From Planctomycetia bacterium (GTDB lineage: Bacteria > Planctomycetota > Planctomycetia > Pirellulales > PNKZ01): a stretch of 46,716 bases of DNA. A program made the position numbers and the translations under genes. The notes under the pieces were generated by a model, which was not told where the DNA came from, made no database searches, and saw nothing but the letters and a program-made list of their open reading frames with translations. Location of the stretch: NCBI GenBank assembly GCA_021413845.1, contig JAIOPP010000165.1:1-46716 (forward strand), in the 5' to 3' direction. How positions within the stretch are numbered: the stretch's first letter is position 1; each line of letters opens with the position of its first letter. This document shows, one piece after another, positions 1 through 8,820 of the stretch.

Positions 1-2018
1 CGAAGGGAGACTATTACCGCATCACTCAGGAAATGATCGGCCGACGCGTGAACGTCGCCGTACCGGCCGATAGCTTGCTGTTGCTCAAAGCGACGGGCAA
101 AGTGCCGCACACCGGCGGCCGGCTGTTCGATGTCGAGAGCCCGCACTATCGGACGCTCTATCGCTGGATCGAAGCCGGCGCGCTCGAAGATTCCGCCGCG
201 GTGCCCGAGCCGGTCGAGATCGCGCTCGCGCCGGAGCGGATGGTGTTCAACGGCGTGAAAGGGACCGAGCAGACGAAGGTCACGGCTCGCTATTCCGACG
301 GCTCGACGCGCGACGTTACGCACCTCGCCCGCTTTCTCTCGAACAACGTGTCGACCGCCGCGATCGACGCCGACGGCAAAGTTTCGGCCACGGGGCGCGG
401 CGACACGTTCGTCTTCGCGCGGTTCAACCGCTTCACGATCGGCTCGGAAGTGATCGTGCTGCCTGCCGATTCCACGTATCGCTGGCCGGCTCCTCCGGCG
501 AACAACTACATCGACGAGCTCGTTTACGATCGGCTGCAAAAGTTGCATTTGCTCCCTTCGGAGCTGTGTGACGACGAAACGTTTTTGCGACGCGTCTATC
601 TCGATCTGACGGGCGTGCCGCCGACGTTCGCCGAATACGAAGCGTTCACGGCCGACAACAGCGCGCGTAAACGCGACGAGCTCGTCGACCGTTTACTGGC
701 GAGCGACGCTTTCACCGACGTTTGGACCGCGAAATGGGCCGAGTCTTTGCGCGTGATCGGCGGCGGCTACGCTCCGACCGCGACCGACGTGAAGGCCGCC
801 GAAGCGTATTTCGAATGGATCCGCGAACAGATCGCGGCGAACCGTCCGCTGAACGAGTTCGTCGCCGATCAGATCACGGCCGGCGGCAGCAACCTCACCA
901 CGGGGCCCGCCAATCTTTACACCATGCTCGTACACGATACGAAGTTCACGCCGAAGAACTTCGCGGCCGATTTCTCGCAGCTCTTCACAGGCGTGCAAAT
1001 TCAGTGCGCCGAGTGCCACAACCATCCGTTCGACCGTTGGACGATGGACGACTACTACGGCTTCGTGAGTCTCTTCACCGGTATTCGTCGCAAGACCGGT
1101 GCCGAGGCGCGCGAGTTCTACATCTACAACGACGCAAGCGCGCCGCCGGCGAAGCATCTCATCGACGGTCGGCCGGTCCCCGTGATGGTGCTCGGCGGTG
1201 AGACGGCGGTTCCGAAGGGAACCGATACGCGCCAGGCCTTGGCCGCGTGGCTGACCTCGCCCGACAACGAACTCTTTTCGCAGAACCTCGCCAATCGGAT
1301 TTGGGCCCACTTCATGGGGCGCGGCCTCGTCGAGCCGCTCGACGACATGCGGATCAGCAACCCACCGACGAACAAGCCGCTGCTCGACGCGCTGGCGAAG
1401 CATCTGACCGAGTCTAAGTTCAACCTTCGCGCGCTGGTGCGCGAGATTTGCACCTCGCGTGTGTATCAACTTTCGTCGCGCCCGAACGAGACCAACGCTC
1501 TGGACGACCGGCAGTTCTCACGCGCTCGCCTCCGCCGATTGCGGGCCGACGTGCTGCTCGACTCCGTCGTGCAAGTGACGGAAAGCGAACGGGGCTTCCG
1601 CGATTTCCAACTCGGCACCAAAGCGATTCAGTTCTATCCTCGCACTCCCGGCGACACGACCGGTCCGCATGCCGGCGACTCGTTCTTCGAGACGTTCGGG
1701 CGTTCGTCGCGGGCGACCGTATGCGCCTGCGAGACGAAGCCCGACCCGACGCTGTCGCAGGCGTTGCACCTGATCGCCGGCGATACGGTTCATGCCCGGG
1801 TCGCGGCCGGAGGGCTCGTGCCGAAGCTCATCGCCTCGCAACCGACGCCGGAAGCGATCATCGAGCAGCTCTTCATTCGGGCCCTCACGCGTAAGCCGAC
1901 GGCCGAAGAACTGGCCGGCATGCGGAAACTCGTCGGCACCGACGTGAAAGATCGGAAGGCTTACGAAGATCTTTTTTGGGGCCTGCTGAACTCCACGGAA
2001 TTCAGCTTTAACCACTGA
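1..2018 (+). CDS. DUF1549/DUF1553 planctomycete surface protein, 5' end missing
   Basis: The reading frame is already open at base 3, so the true start lies upstream of the window; the ATG at 33 is internal. The first residues match the tail of the cytochrome-like region usual in this family. An Ig-like (Big_2 type) domain follows at about residues 60-140 counted from that ATG. Next comes a DUF1549 (PSCyt2) region with the typical RRVYLDLTGVPPT stretch, then DUF1553 (PSD1) to the end, including the QCAECHNHPFDRW segment near residue 325. These proteins are large, exported and strongly expanded in Planctomycetota; their function is unknown. In planctomycete genomes they often precede a DUF1501 gene, but none follows here. 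The family call is firm. Confidence 0.9.
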   Translation, partial: KGDYYRITQEMIGRRVNVAVPADSLLLLKATGKVPHTGGRLFDVESPHYRTLYRWIEAGALEDSAAVPEPVEIALAPERMVFNGVKGTEQTKVTARYSDGSTRDVTHLARFLSNNVSTAAIDADGKVSATGRGDTFVFARFNRFTIGSEVIVLPADSTYRWPAPPANNYIDELVYDRLQKLHLLPSELCDDETFLRRVYLDLTGVPPTFAEYEAFTADNSARKRDELVDRLLASDAFTDVWTAKWAESLRVIGGGYAPTATDVKAAEAYFEWIREQIAANRPLNEFVADQITAGGSNLTTGPANLYTMLVHDTKFTPKNFAADFSQLFTGVQIQCAECHNHPFDRWTMDDYYGFVSLFTGIRRKTGAEAREFYIYNDASAPPAKHLIDGRPVPVMVLGGETAVPKGTDTRQALAAWLTSPDNELFSQNLANRIWAHFMGRGLVEPLDDMRISNPPTNKPLLDALAKHLTESKFNLRALVREICTSRVYQLSSRPNETNALDDRQFSRARLRRLRADVLLDSVVQVTESERGFRDFQLGTKAIQFYPRTPGDTTGPHAGDSFFETFGRSSRATVCACETKPDPTLSQALHLIAGDTVHARVAAGGLVPKLIASQPTPEAIIEQLFIRALTRKPTAEELAGMRKLVGTDVKDRKAYEDLFWGLLNSTEFSFNH

Positions 2019-2074
2019 TCCCGTTCCGGCTCTCGCGATCGAACTATTACGATCGAGCGGCTGCTCCGGCGGCA

Positions 2075-2752
2075 TTATTTCGCGGCAGGAGCAAGCTCTT
2101 CGGCCTTGCCTGCGGGAGCAGCTTTGTCGTCCGGAGTCTCTTTACTTGCGGTCCCTTCTTCCTTCGCCGGAGGTGCCTTTTGGTTCGCCTTGAAGAAGGC
2201 CAAGACGACCGGCTCGCGATCTTCGGAATCGGTCGTGCGAAACAAGACGAGATGATCTTTCAGGAACCAAAAATGATTTTGCTTTAAGCCATCGGACGAA
2301 AGATAGGCGCGCGAGTAAGCGTCTCCCAAATCGACCTTCGACCAAGTGTTCGAGCCGGCCCCCTTTTTCAAGTCCTCGAGCTCTTGCAGCAGATCGCTCT
2401 TCGCCTGCTTCGTGATCGGAAAGACATAGGCATCGATGCGGCTCGGCCCCGCCTCGTAGAGGGCGTGCGTGCCGGCGAGATCGATCTTAAGTGCGGGAAC
2501 TCCTCCGCTCTTCTCGGCAGCGGTTCGCTCGTAGCCTGCGAGTCGCGCGGGAAAGACATCTTGAGCCGTTGCATCCGGCGCCGGGGCCGCCCAACCCGCC
2601 GCCAACGTCTGCCGCTCTTGCTCGATCGCGAGAGCCTCGTTCACCAGTTCCATCCCTTTATCGATCAGATCGGAGCCGTACCAAAACATCGCCCCGATCG
2701 CACCGGCGATCAACACCACGAAGAGACCGCAACCGATAAGAACCGCTTTCAT
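2075..2752 (-). CDS. Hypothetical membrane-anchored protein
   Basis: This 225-residue protein starts with one hydrophobic segment (about residues 4-25), expected to anchor it in the membrane or act as an uncleaved signal. The middle part is mixed alpha/beta in character. The tail from about residue 190 is rich in A, P, K and E and looks disordered. I do not recognise a family. It is convergent with the DUF1549/DUF1553 gene and stands alone. The ATG at 2752 is the first in a frame that keeps the hydrophobic N-terminus. Confidence 0.7.
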   Translation of the reverse strand: MKAVLIGCGLFVVLIAGAIGAMFWYGSDLIDKGMELVNEALAIEQERQTLAAGWAAPAPDATAQDVFPARLAGYERTAAEKSGGVPALKIDLAGTHALYEAGPSRIDAYVFPITKQAKSDLLQELEDLKKGAGSNTWSKVDLGDAYSRAYLSSDGLKQNHFWFLKDHLVLFRTTDSEDREPVVLAFFKANQKAPPAKEEGTASKETPDDKAAPAGKAEELAPAAK

Positions 2753-2939
2753 AATTGCCGTCGATGAAAAGAAGGTGAAAAGTAATTGAAAAGGATTATG
2801 TAATCGTAGGAGAAGTTTGCGAAGCCGTCGAACGCCATGCTAACATCTGTCGGCCGGTGTCGAGGAGCGGATTCCGCGCAGGATTTCGCGGCGGCACGAT
2901 CGGGCACGCCCCACCATAACAACTTCCCGAGAGATCCCC

Positions 2940-3878
2940 ATGTCGTCAGTTCTTCACTTTCCCTCGCTGCCGTATCGCCTCCCGGCGCTGCCGGTTCTTG
3001 CCGTCGTCTTCGCCCTGGCGACCGCTGCCGCCTCGGCAGCCGAGCCTGCCGCGCCGCAGAAGTCGCCCCTATGGGCCGGCGGCGCACCGAACGGCGACGG
3101 CACCGTCGACACGGCGACCGGCTTCCTGACCGTCCATCTTGCTCCTGCCGACAAGGCCAACGGCGCGGCGCTCGTGATTTGCCCCGGCGGCGGCTACGGC
3201 GGGCTCGTCACCGGTGCCGAGGGGCATGGGATCGCCAAATGGCTGAATGGGCACGGCATCGCAGGCATCGTGCTCGAATATCGCTTGCCGAAAGGCCGCT
3301 CGATGGTTCCTCTCGCCGACGCCAAGCATGCGATCCGCACCGTCCGCTCGAAGGCCGGCGAATGGAAGCTCGATCCGAAGCGGATCGGCATCATCGGGTT
3401 CTCGGCCGGCGGACACCTGGCGTCGACCGCCGCGGTGCATTTCGATGCCGGCGATGCGAAGTCGGCCGATCCGATCGAGCAGGGCTTCAGCAGCCGGCCC
3501 GACTTCGCGGTGCTCGTCTATCCGGTCGTTTCGATGGGCATGCTCGGCCACGGCGGCTCGCGGCGCAACTTGCTCGGCGCGAGCCCGTCGGAAGAATCCG
3601 TGGCCTTTTTCTCCAACGAAAAGCAAGTCACGAAAGAGACGCCGCCGATTTTTCTTACGCACGCCAAGAACGATACCGTCGTCGTGCCGGAAAACAGCCG
3701 CCTCTTGCACGAAGCGTTGAAGGAGCACGGCATCGCGACCGAATATCTGGAACTGGCCGAAGGGGGCCATGGGCTCAACGGCTACAAGGGCCCGATGTGG
3801 GACGCTTGGCAAACTAAGTCGCTCGCGTGGCTAGCGTCGCTGAAGATCATTCCTGAGTCGGACGCGGCGAATCCTTAG
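2940..3878 (+). CDS. Secreted alpha/beta-hydrolase (acetyl-xylan-esterase-like)
   Basis: A 312-residue alpha/beta-hydrolase of the BD-FAE/dienelactone type. A signal peptide covers about residues 1-34 and ends near AASAAEP. The oxyanion-loop segment CPGGGYGG is at 81-88, the nucleophile elbow GFSAGG puts Ser at 155, and the likely acid and base are Asp245 (HAKNDTVVVP) and His277 (EGGHGLN). Relatives deacetylate or hydrolyse polysaccharide-linked esters, so a periplasmic role in polysaccharide breakdown is inferred. Its 3' end overlaps the convergent membrane gene by 32 bases. Family call is firm; substrate is not. Confidence 0.88.
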   Translation: MSSVLHFPSLPYRLPALPVLAVVFALATAAASAAEPAAPQKSPLWAGGAPNGDGTVDTATGFLTVHLAPADKANGAALVICPGGGYGGLVTGAEGHGIAKWLNGHGIAGIVLEYRLPKGRSMVPLADAKHAIRTVRSKAGEWKLDPKRIGIIGFSAGGHLASTAAVHFDAGDAKSADPIEQGFSSRPDFAVLVYPVVSMGMLGHGGSRRNLLGASPSEESVAFFSNEKQVTKETPPIFLTHAKNDTVVVPENSRLLHEALKEHGIATEYLELAEGGHGLNGYKGPMWDAWQTKSLAWLASLKIIPESDAANP

Positions 3879-4578
3879 ACGGCTCCTCTTTCGACGGCGC
3901 ATCCTTCGTGGGGGAGTTCTTCGCCGCGTTCGCGCCGACCATCGTCAGGCCGACCAATTGCCCGATGAACACCGCGAAATAGAACTGCCCGAACAGCGCC
4001 TCGAACCACTGCAACGTGCGCACGAACGGCGCGAGCGGGGCGATGCCGTCGTGATCGAGCGACGTCAACGACGCGAAGCTGAGATGGTTGAAGAGAAACC
4101 GCCGGAGCTCCAGGTCGTTCAAGTGGGAAACGTGTTGCGGCTCGACGTGGAATGCGTCGGGCTGCAACAGGTAAATCAACAAGTACAGGTTGCCCCAAGC
4201 CAGAGCGGCGAGGATGAACCCGGAAAATGCGCCGATGACGTGGTCGAGTTGGATCCGTTCGCTACTGAAAATATCGGCGAGAATCGTCGCGACCGCGAAC
4301 CCCATGAACGAAATGATCAAGATGTGATACGCGATGAAGTAGTGATCGCGATGGCTTTCCGGGCCGAATATCCCGAGCGTGTTCGTCGCGATCGTCAGGA
4401 GGCCGAGCACGATGCCGACGACATGCTGCACACGTCGCTCGAACACGGTCAGGAAAACGGCGAGCAAGATGAGGAACCCGAAGATCTCGGTGCGGCCGGT
4501 CGCCACCGGTTGCGCCAGCAACGCAAGCACCAGCACCGCCAATAACAGCCGGTGCTTACGTTGCCGCAACCACTTCAT
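3847..4578 (-). CDS. Two-pore-helix ion-channel-like membrane protein with a non-canonical filter
   Basis: A 243-residue polytopic membrane protein with hydrophobic segments near residues 11-28, 33-47, 52-72, 82-104, 115-138 and 195-213. Residues 164-211 read like the pore loop plus last helix of an Ion_trans_2 potassium channel: a NHLSFASLTSL helix, then PLAPFVRTLQWFEALFGQ and a final helix. The selectivity filter, normally TVGYGD, reads SLDHDG (173-178). The tail is a charged K/E/S/P-rich stretch. It could be a channel relative with altered or lost selectivity. The homology is inferred from pattern only. Confidence 0.6.
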   Translation of the reverse strand: MKWLRQRKHRLLLAVLVLALLAQPVATGRTEIFGFLILLAVFLTVFERRVQHVVGIVLGLLTIATNTLGIFGPESHRDHYFIAYHILIISFMGFAVATILADIFSSERIQLDHVIGAFSGFILAALAWGNLYLLIYLLQPDAFHVEPQHVSHLNDLELRRFLFNHLSFASLTSLDHDGIAPLAPFVRTLQWFEALFGQFYFAVFIGQLVGLTMVGANAAKNSPTKDAPSKEEPSKDSPRPTQE

Positions 4579-4646
4579 ATATGCTCCGATAGTCCACGCG
4601 CCGAGGCCACGAATCCGTTCGATCGAGTTCTCGTTCTCCGGCGGGT

Positions 4647-5939
4647 TTACTTCGCCGGCGCGATCGTCACTTTATGCGGCTTCAATTCGAGCGCCTTGCG
4701 AACGGCCGCTTCGAGGGCCGGGAGTTCCTGCAACCGCTCGGCAATGGCCGCTTGGCGCTTCGACTCGATCTCTTCGGGCGAGATCTTGAGCCCTAAAAAC
4801 TCCGGGATGCTGGCCTGGGCCAACACGCAACCGCGGAAGATCCGATCGTGGTAGTACTTGTTCTTCGCTTCGATCGCGGCACGCACCGCTTTCACTTGCT
4901 CGGAAACAGGACCCACGGCCAACGCCGGCGCCGCAAGATCGACCCCCTTAGCGAGTTCGTCGGCGGAATACTTCGCGACCGTCTTGTCGCCCAGCCGCAC
5001 TTCGTAATTCCCAGCCTTAAGTCCGCTGACGGCGAGCCGATAGTCGTTGGTCTCCGCCAAGATCGGCGCCCAATTCAAAATCAGCGATGCATCTGCGGGA
5101 AAGAACGGCAGCGCTCCGTCGAGTCGCTCGAAGGTCAACACGTCTCCTTCGCGCGCAACGTTGGTTACTTCGCAATTCTCCGTCTTCACCCCCTTCAGAT
5201 CCGCCGCATCGATCGCCACCGACGAGACGAGCTTCGGAAAGTTCAGACCTTGAAGAATCGCAAAGGCCATCAGCGCTTGCCCCGGCGGGCCCGGATGTAC
5301 GGCATCGCCGGCCGTGATCCGTTTGTAAGGTTTCGAGCCGGCACGGGCCTTATCGAGAACCGCGAGATAAGGATGAAACTGATCGACGAAGTGCTGCCCG
5401 TTGGCGTCGGACGTCTTCTTCATCCCCTCGGACAACTTTTCCAACGTGAGGTTATAGGCGGTCAAAGCCGTCGGGCCTTGCTCTTCGGCGTCGAGCGGTT
5501 GCGGCGTGCAGAACGCCACGCGAATGCCGGCCGCTTTCGCTTGATCGGCGATGCCTTGCAGGCCTCCGACATAATTCTTGAAGACCGCTTCGTCGTAAGC
5601 TTTATAGCCACCGTCGTTCATGCCGAAATCGACGGTCATGGCCGTCGGCTTGAACGAAACGACGTCGCGCTTGAATCGACCATTGCCCCCGCGGCTGCTG
5701 TCGCCGCCGATGCCGACGTTGCGAAACGCCAAATTCCATTTCGGAAAGCGGGTCGTGACCCACATCTCGATGTAGTTGCTGTAGAGGTGCTGCTCGGTGA
5801 TCGAGTCTCCCATGATCACGATGCGGTCGCCGTCGCGAAAGAAAAACTTCTCGGCCGACGCGCCCGAAGCGCTAAGGCCGCCGATGAGCAAAGCGAAAAC
5901 GAACAGCAACCGGTTCATGGCGACGAATCGACGAATCAT
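4647..5939 (-). CDS. Secreted SGNH/GDSL hydrolase
   Basis: A 430-residue SGNH-family esterase. I place the start at the ATG at 5939 because GAGG lies nine bases upstream; the in-frame ATGs at 5954 and 5918 are alternatives, and the longer frame to 6071 looks non-coding. A signal peptide ends near residue 29 (SASGASA). Block I GDSIT contains the nucleophile Ser46, a GMND block III follows, and DAVHPGPPG supplies the block V Asp/His pair. This family removes acyl or acetyl groups from carbohydrates and related substrates in the periplasm. The C-terminal 150 residues are an extra beta-rich and helical part. Substrate unknown. Confidence 0.85.
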   Translation of the reverse strand: MIRRFVAMNRLLFVFALLIGGLSASGASAEKFFFRDGDRIVIMGDSITEQHLYSNYIEMWVTTRFPKWNLAFRNVGIGGDSSRGGNGRFKRDVVSFKPTAMTVDFGMNDGGYKAYDEAVFKNYVGGLQGIADQAKAAGIRVAFCTPQPLDAEEQGPTALTAYNLTLEKLSEGMKKTSDANGQHFVDQFHPYLAVLDKARAGSKPYKRITAGDAVHPGPPGQALMAFAILQGLNFPKLVSSVAIDAADLKGVKTENCEVTNVAREGDVLTFERLDGALPFFPADASLILNWAPILAETNDYRLAVSGLKAGNYEVRLGDKTVAKYSADELAKGVDLAAPALAVGPVSEQVKAVRAAIEAKNKYYHDRIFRGCVLAQASIPEFLGLKISPEEIESKRQAAIAERLQELPALEAAVRKALELKPHKVTIAPAK

Positions 5940-6113
5940 GTGCGGGATCCTCATAGAGATTTGCAGCGTTCGACGGAAACCGACGCTTCTTATCTTGCGT
6001 CGTGCGGCAACGGCTGCCTTGTTGCCGGCCGCTAATTTAGCAGAGGCGCACGGGTCGCGAAAGCATCGCAAGGATCGATGGATGCGACCGCGCTTCGCCC
6101 GGACGCTCGCGGC

Positions 6114-7457
6114 TTACTCTTTCACTTTGACGACGATCGATTCGATCGCCGAGTGGCCCGACTTGCGAAACGGACGCGGCATCGGCTGCGCGTGCCCCTT
6201 CTCGTCGATCGTCCGACTGCGCAACGTGTATTCACCGGCGGGGAGGCCGGGCAACACCTTCGCCCAGTGGGCGTTCGTCAGCCGCAGCGGCCAGGTCTTC
6301 GGCTCGCCGGCGGCGGTGAAACCGTGCGTCTCGGCAGGGAGCTTTCCTTCCGGAAGCGCCCCCCAATGTTTCGGAGGCGCGAGCAAGTCGGCATCGACCC
6401 ACGGCGCAGTCGTGAAATGCGGATCCCCTTCCGGTCGCGGCTTCGCGTTCGACTCGATCGAGACCTGCACCTTCGACAAGCCCGAGATGCCGACCTGCGC
6501 ATAACCGGAAACCGGAATCGGCTGACCCGGCTTGAATCCCGTCGGCGACGAAAGGATCGCGGCGAACGTCTTCAGCGGACTGTCGAGGTCGTTGTTGCCC
6601 GAGGCATACGTGTCGTTCGCATGCGCAAGGTTCGTGAGCACGAGATGCGTGAGCCACTTGATCGACTTGAAGCCGTAGGCTTCCGGCACGACGACGCGCA
6701 CAGGGCCGCCCCGTTCGGAATCGAGCCATTGGCCGTTGAGCTTATAGCACAAGATGACGGGAGGGAGATCGTAGGGATCTTCCAAAACGCGCCCCACCGG
6801 CAACGAACTGCGAAACATTTGCGCCGGGTCGTCGTTGTGGTAGCCGTAGAAAAACACGCGGCGCACATTCTCGCGCGGCTTCGTCAGCCAGAGCACTTCG
6901 CGCATCGGCACCCCTTCCCACAAGCCCATGCCGAGCGGGCAACCGATGTTCAAGCACGTCATCACTTTCGCGAACCGGACGGCATGCTTCTCGCCGAGCT
7001 TGAGCAAGCCGGCGAAGTCGAGCGCCGTGTTGTCGGCCTTCGTAAGCGACGTGCCGAGTTTCGCCGGGTTCTCGGAGTCGGAAACGACCTCGAGGCGCCA
7101 GGTGTCGCGCGTCAGTCCGACCTCGCGCTTCTTCTCTTCCGGCAACGAATGGGGCAACGGCTTGCCGCGCGAGACATCGCGAAAGTCTTCGACCGGCGTG
7201 AAGTAGGGATCTTGTCTAGCGCCAGCCTTGTCGGGCTTCGCCGGCTTCACGGGTTTCTCGTTCGCAACAGGTTTCTCAGCGACCGTTGCCGTAGGCTTGG
7301 GCGGGGTCGCAGGTTTATCAGGTGCCGCAGGCTTGGCCGGCTCTTCGGCGGCATGTAACAATGCAGCCTCGGCAACGGCAGCGCCCGCAACGCTTGCGCA
7401 GAGAAAGTAACGACGCGTCAGTCGCCGATGCTCTTCGAGAAACGTGGTCTCTTCCAT
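6114..7457 (-). CDS. Tat-exported sulfite-oxidase-family molybdopterin oxidoreductase
   Basis: This 447-residue protein begins at the ATG at 7457, with GGGAG at Shine-Dalgarno distance. A twin-arginine signal (TRRYFLCAS, residues 14-22) is followed by a P/K/A-rich linker to about residue 80. The body resembles the oxidoreductase molybdopterin-binding domain (about 100-300): GLWEGVPMREVLW and GYGFKSIKWL-like stretches are typical, and Cys168 in TCLNIGCPLGMG is the candidate molybdenum ligand. The C-terminal part resembles the Mo-co dimerisation domain. It would fold in the cytoplasm with its cofactor and act in the periplasm. No haem partner lies next to it, and the substrate is unknown. Confidence 0.85.
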   Translation of the reverse strand: MEETTFLEEHRRLTRRYFLCASVAGAAVAEAALLHAAEEPAKPAAPDKPATPPKPTATVAEKPVANEKPVKPAKPDKAGARQDPYFTPVEDFRDVSRGKPLPHSLPEEKKREVGLTRDTWRLEVVSDSENPAKLGTSLTKADNTALDFAGLLKLGEKHAVRFAKVMTCLNIGCPLGMGLWEGVPMREVLWLTKPRENVRRVFFYGYHNDDPAQMFRSSLPVGRVLEDPYDLPPVILCYKLNGQWLDSERGGPVRVVVPEAYGFKSIKWLTHLVLTNLAHANDTYASGNNDLDSPLKTFAAILSSPTGFKPGQPIPVSGYAQVGISGLSKVQVSIESNAKPRPEGDPHFTTAPWVDADLLAPPKHWGALPEGKLPAETHGFTAAGEPKTWPLRLTNAHWAKVLPGLPAGEYTLRSRTIDEKGHAQPMPRPFRKSGHSAIESIVVKVKE

Positions 7458-7710
7458 GATCGAACTCCCGGAATGAAACGCTGCCTTTTGCATTCTAAAA
7501 GTACGCGAGTCGAGAAGCGAAGCAGATTCACGAAGCGGCGGCGCATTTTCTTGGGTGTGATGCATGAAAGCGCGCAATCGCGATGCGCGAACGGCGGAAA
7601 TCTCTCCCTCCGATTGTCGCGCCCTAGGGAGTGGCATTCCGTCGCCGGCCGCACCATACTGACGACCTCTCCCGCACGCTTCTCCTTCCTTTTTCGAGAG
7701 TCTTCCGATC

Positions 7711-8793
7711 ATGCGTTGGATCATTGCCGCTATTTGCACGTTGGGTTGGGCCATGAACGCACATGCAGATACATACGTTTATGTCTCGCTCGTCGCCGAG
7801 CAGAAGATTCAAATCCTGCGTCTGAACCCCAGCGACGGCAGCCTTACGCCGGTCGATGCCGTGGCGGTCGACGGCGGGCCGGGCTCCTTAGGAGTCGATC
7901 CGCAGAAGAAGTTCTTGTTCGCCTCGCTTCGCAGCACTAGCACACTCGCGAGCTTTCGGATCGATTCCGCCACCGGCAAGCTCACGCTCATAAGCTCCGC
8001 CACGCGACCGACCGGCGAAGGGGCTGCCTACGTCACCACCGATCGCGCGGGGCGCTGGCTTCTCTCGGCTTCGTATGGCCTGGGACGAGCCGTGGTGCAT
8101 CGGCTGTCCGACGACGGCAAGATCGTAAGCCCTGCGGTCGACGTCGTCGAAACGGCGAAGACCGCGCACAGCGTGGCGACCGATCCGGATAATAATTTCG
8201 TCTTCGTGCCGCATCCCGCCCCGAACGCGATCTTTCAATTCAAGCTCGATCACGCGACCGGCAAACTCACGGACGCCGGCAAAGCCCCGGGCGGAACGCC
8301 CGCCGGCAGCGCGACCAAGACCGGCCCGCGGCATCTTGCGTTTCATCCGACTTTGAAGCTGGCCTTCACATCCGATGAAGCAGGGAGCAGCATCACGGCA
8401 TACCGGTTCGATCCGACGACCGGCTTGAAGCCGGTGCAGACCGTGTCGACTCTGCCCGCCGACTATAAGGCATCGAACAGCACGGCCGAAGTGAAAGTAC
8501 ATCCGAGCGGCCGGTTCGTGTGGGTCTCGAACCGGGGCCACGATAGCCTTGCCGGTTTCTCGATCGACCCGAGCGGGGCGCTCACCGCGATCGATCGCGC
8601 ACCGACCGAAAAAACACCACGCTCGTTCGATATCGAACCGCAAGGACGCTACGTCTTCGGCGCAGGAGAAGGCTCCGGCAAGCTAGCCGTGTTCCAAGTC
8701 GACACCACGACCGGCCAGCTCACGCGCAAGCACACCTACGAATTGGGCAAGAGCCTCACCTGGGTGCTCGCCGTGGAGACGACGAAGCCGTAA
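7711..8793 (+). CDS. Lactonase-family seven-bladed beta-propeller, exported
   Basis: A 360-residue protein with a signal peptide (about residues 1-19, ending MNAHA) followed by repeated blades of the 6-phosphogluconolactonase-like lactonase family (PF10282). Typical repeats are visible: LNPSDGSLTP, IDSATGKLTL, LDHATGKLTD, FDPTTGLKPV, IDPSGALTAI and VDTTTGQLTR, each closing a blade. GPRHLAFHP and PRSFDIEPQGRYVF are the usual inter-blade phrases. Because it is exported, a role in cytoplasmic pentose phosphate metabolism is unlikely; many secreted planctomycete members have unknown substrates. It is monocistronic between two minus-strand genes. Confidence 0.88.
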   Translation: MRWIIAAICTLGWAMNAHADTYVYVSLVAEQKIQILRLNPSDGSLTPVDAVAVDGGPGSLGVDPQKKFLFASLRSTSTLASFRIDSATGKLTLISSATRPTGEGAAYVTTDRAGRWLLSASYGLGRAVVHRLSDDGKIVSPAVDVVETAKTAHSVATDPDNNFVFVPHPAPNAIFQFKLDHATGKLTDAGKAPGGTPAGSATKTGPRHLAFHPTLKLAFTSDEAGSSITAYRFDPTTGLKPVQTVSTLPADYKASNSTAEVKVHPSGRFVWVSNRGHDSLAGFSIDPSGALTAIDRAPTEKTPRSFDIEPQGRYVFGAGEGSGKLAVFQVDTTTGQLTRKHTYELGKSLTWVLAVETTKP

Positions 8794-8820
8794 GCCGAGC
8801 GGAAGAAGTAGCGACCCCCA

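Noticed and set aside
4848-6035. 395-codon plus-strand frame opposite the SGNH hydrolase
   Set aside because: Shadow of a gene with complete SGNH blocks; composition is Arg/His-rich without any motif.
6078-7358. 426-codon plus-strand frame opposite the molybdopterin oxidoreductase
   Set aside because: Antisense shadow; the opposite strand has a Tat signal, a ribosome site and domain motifs.
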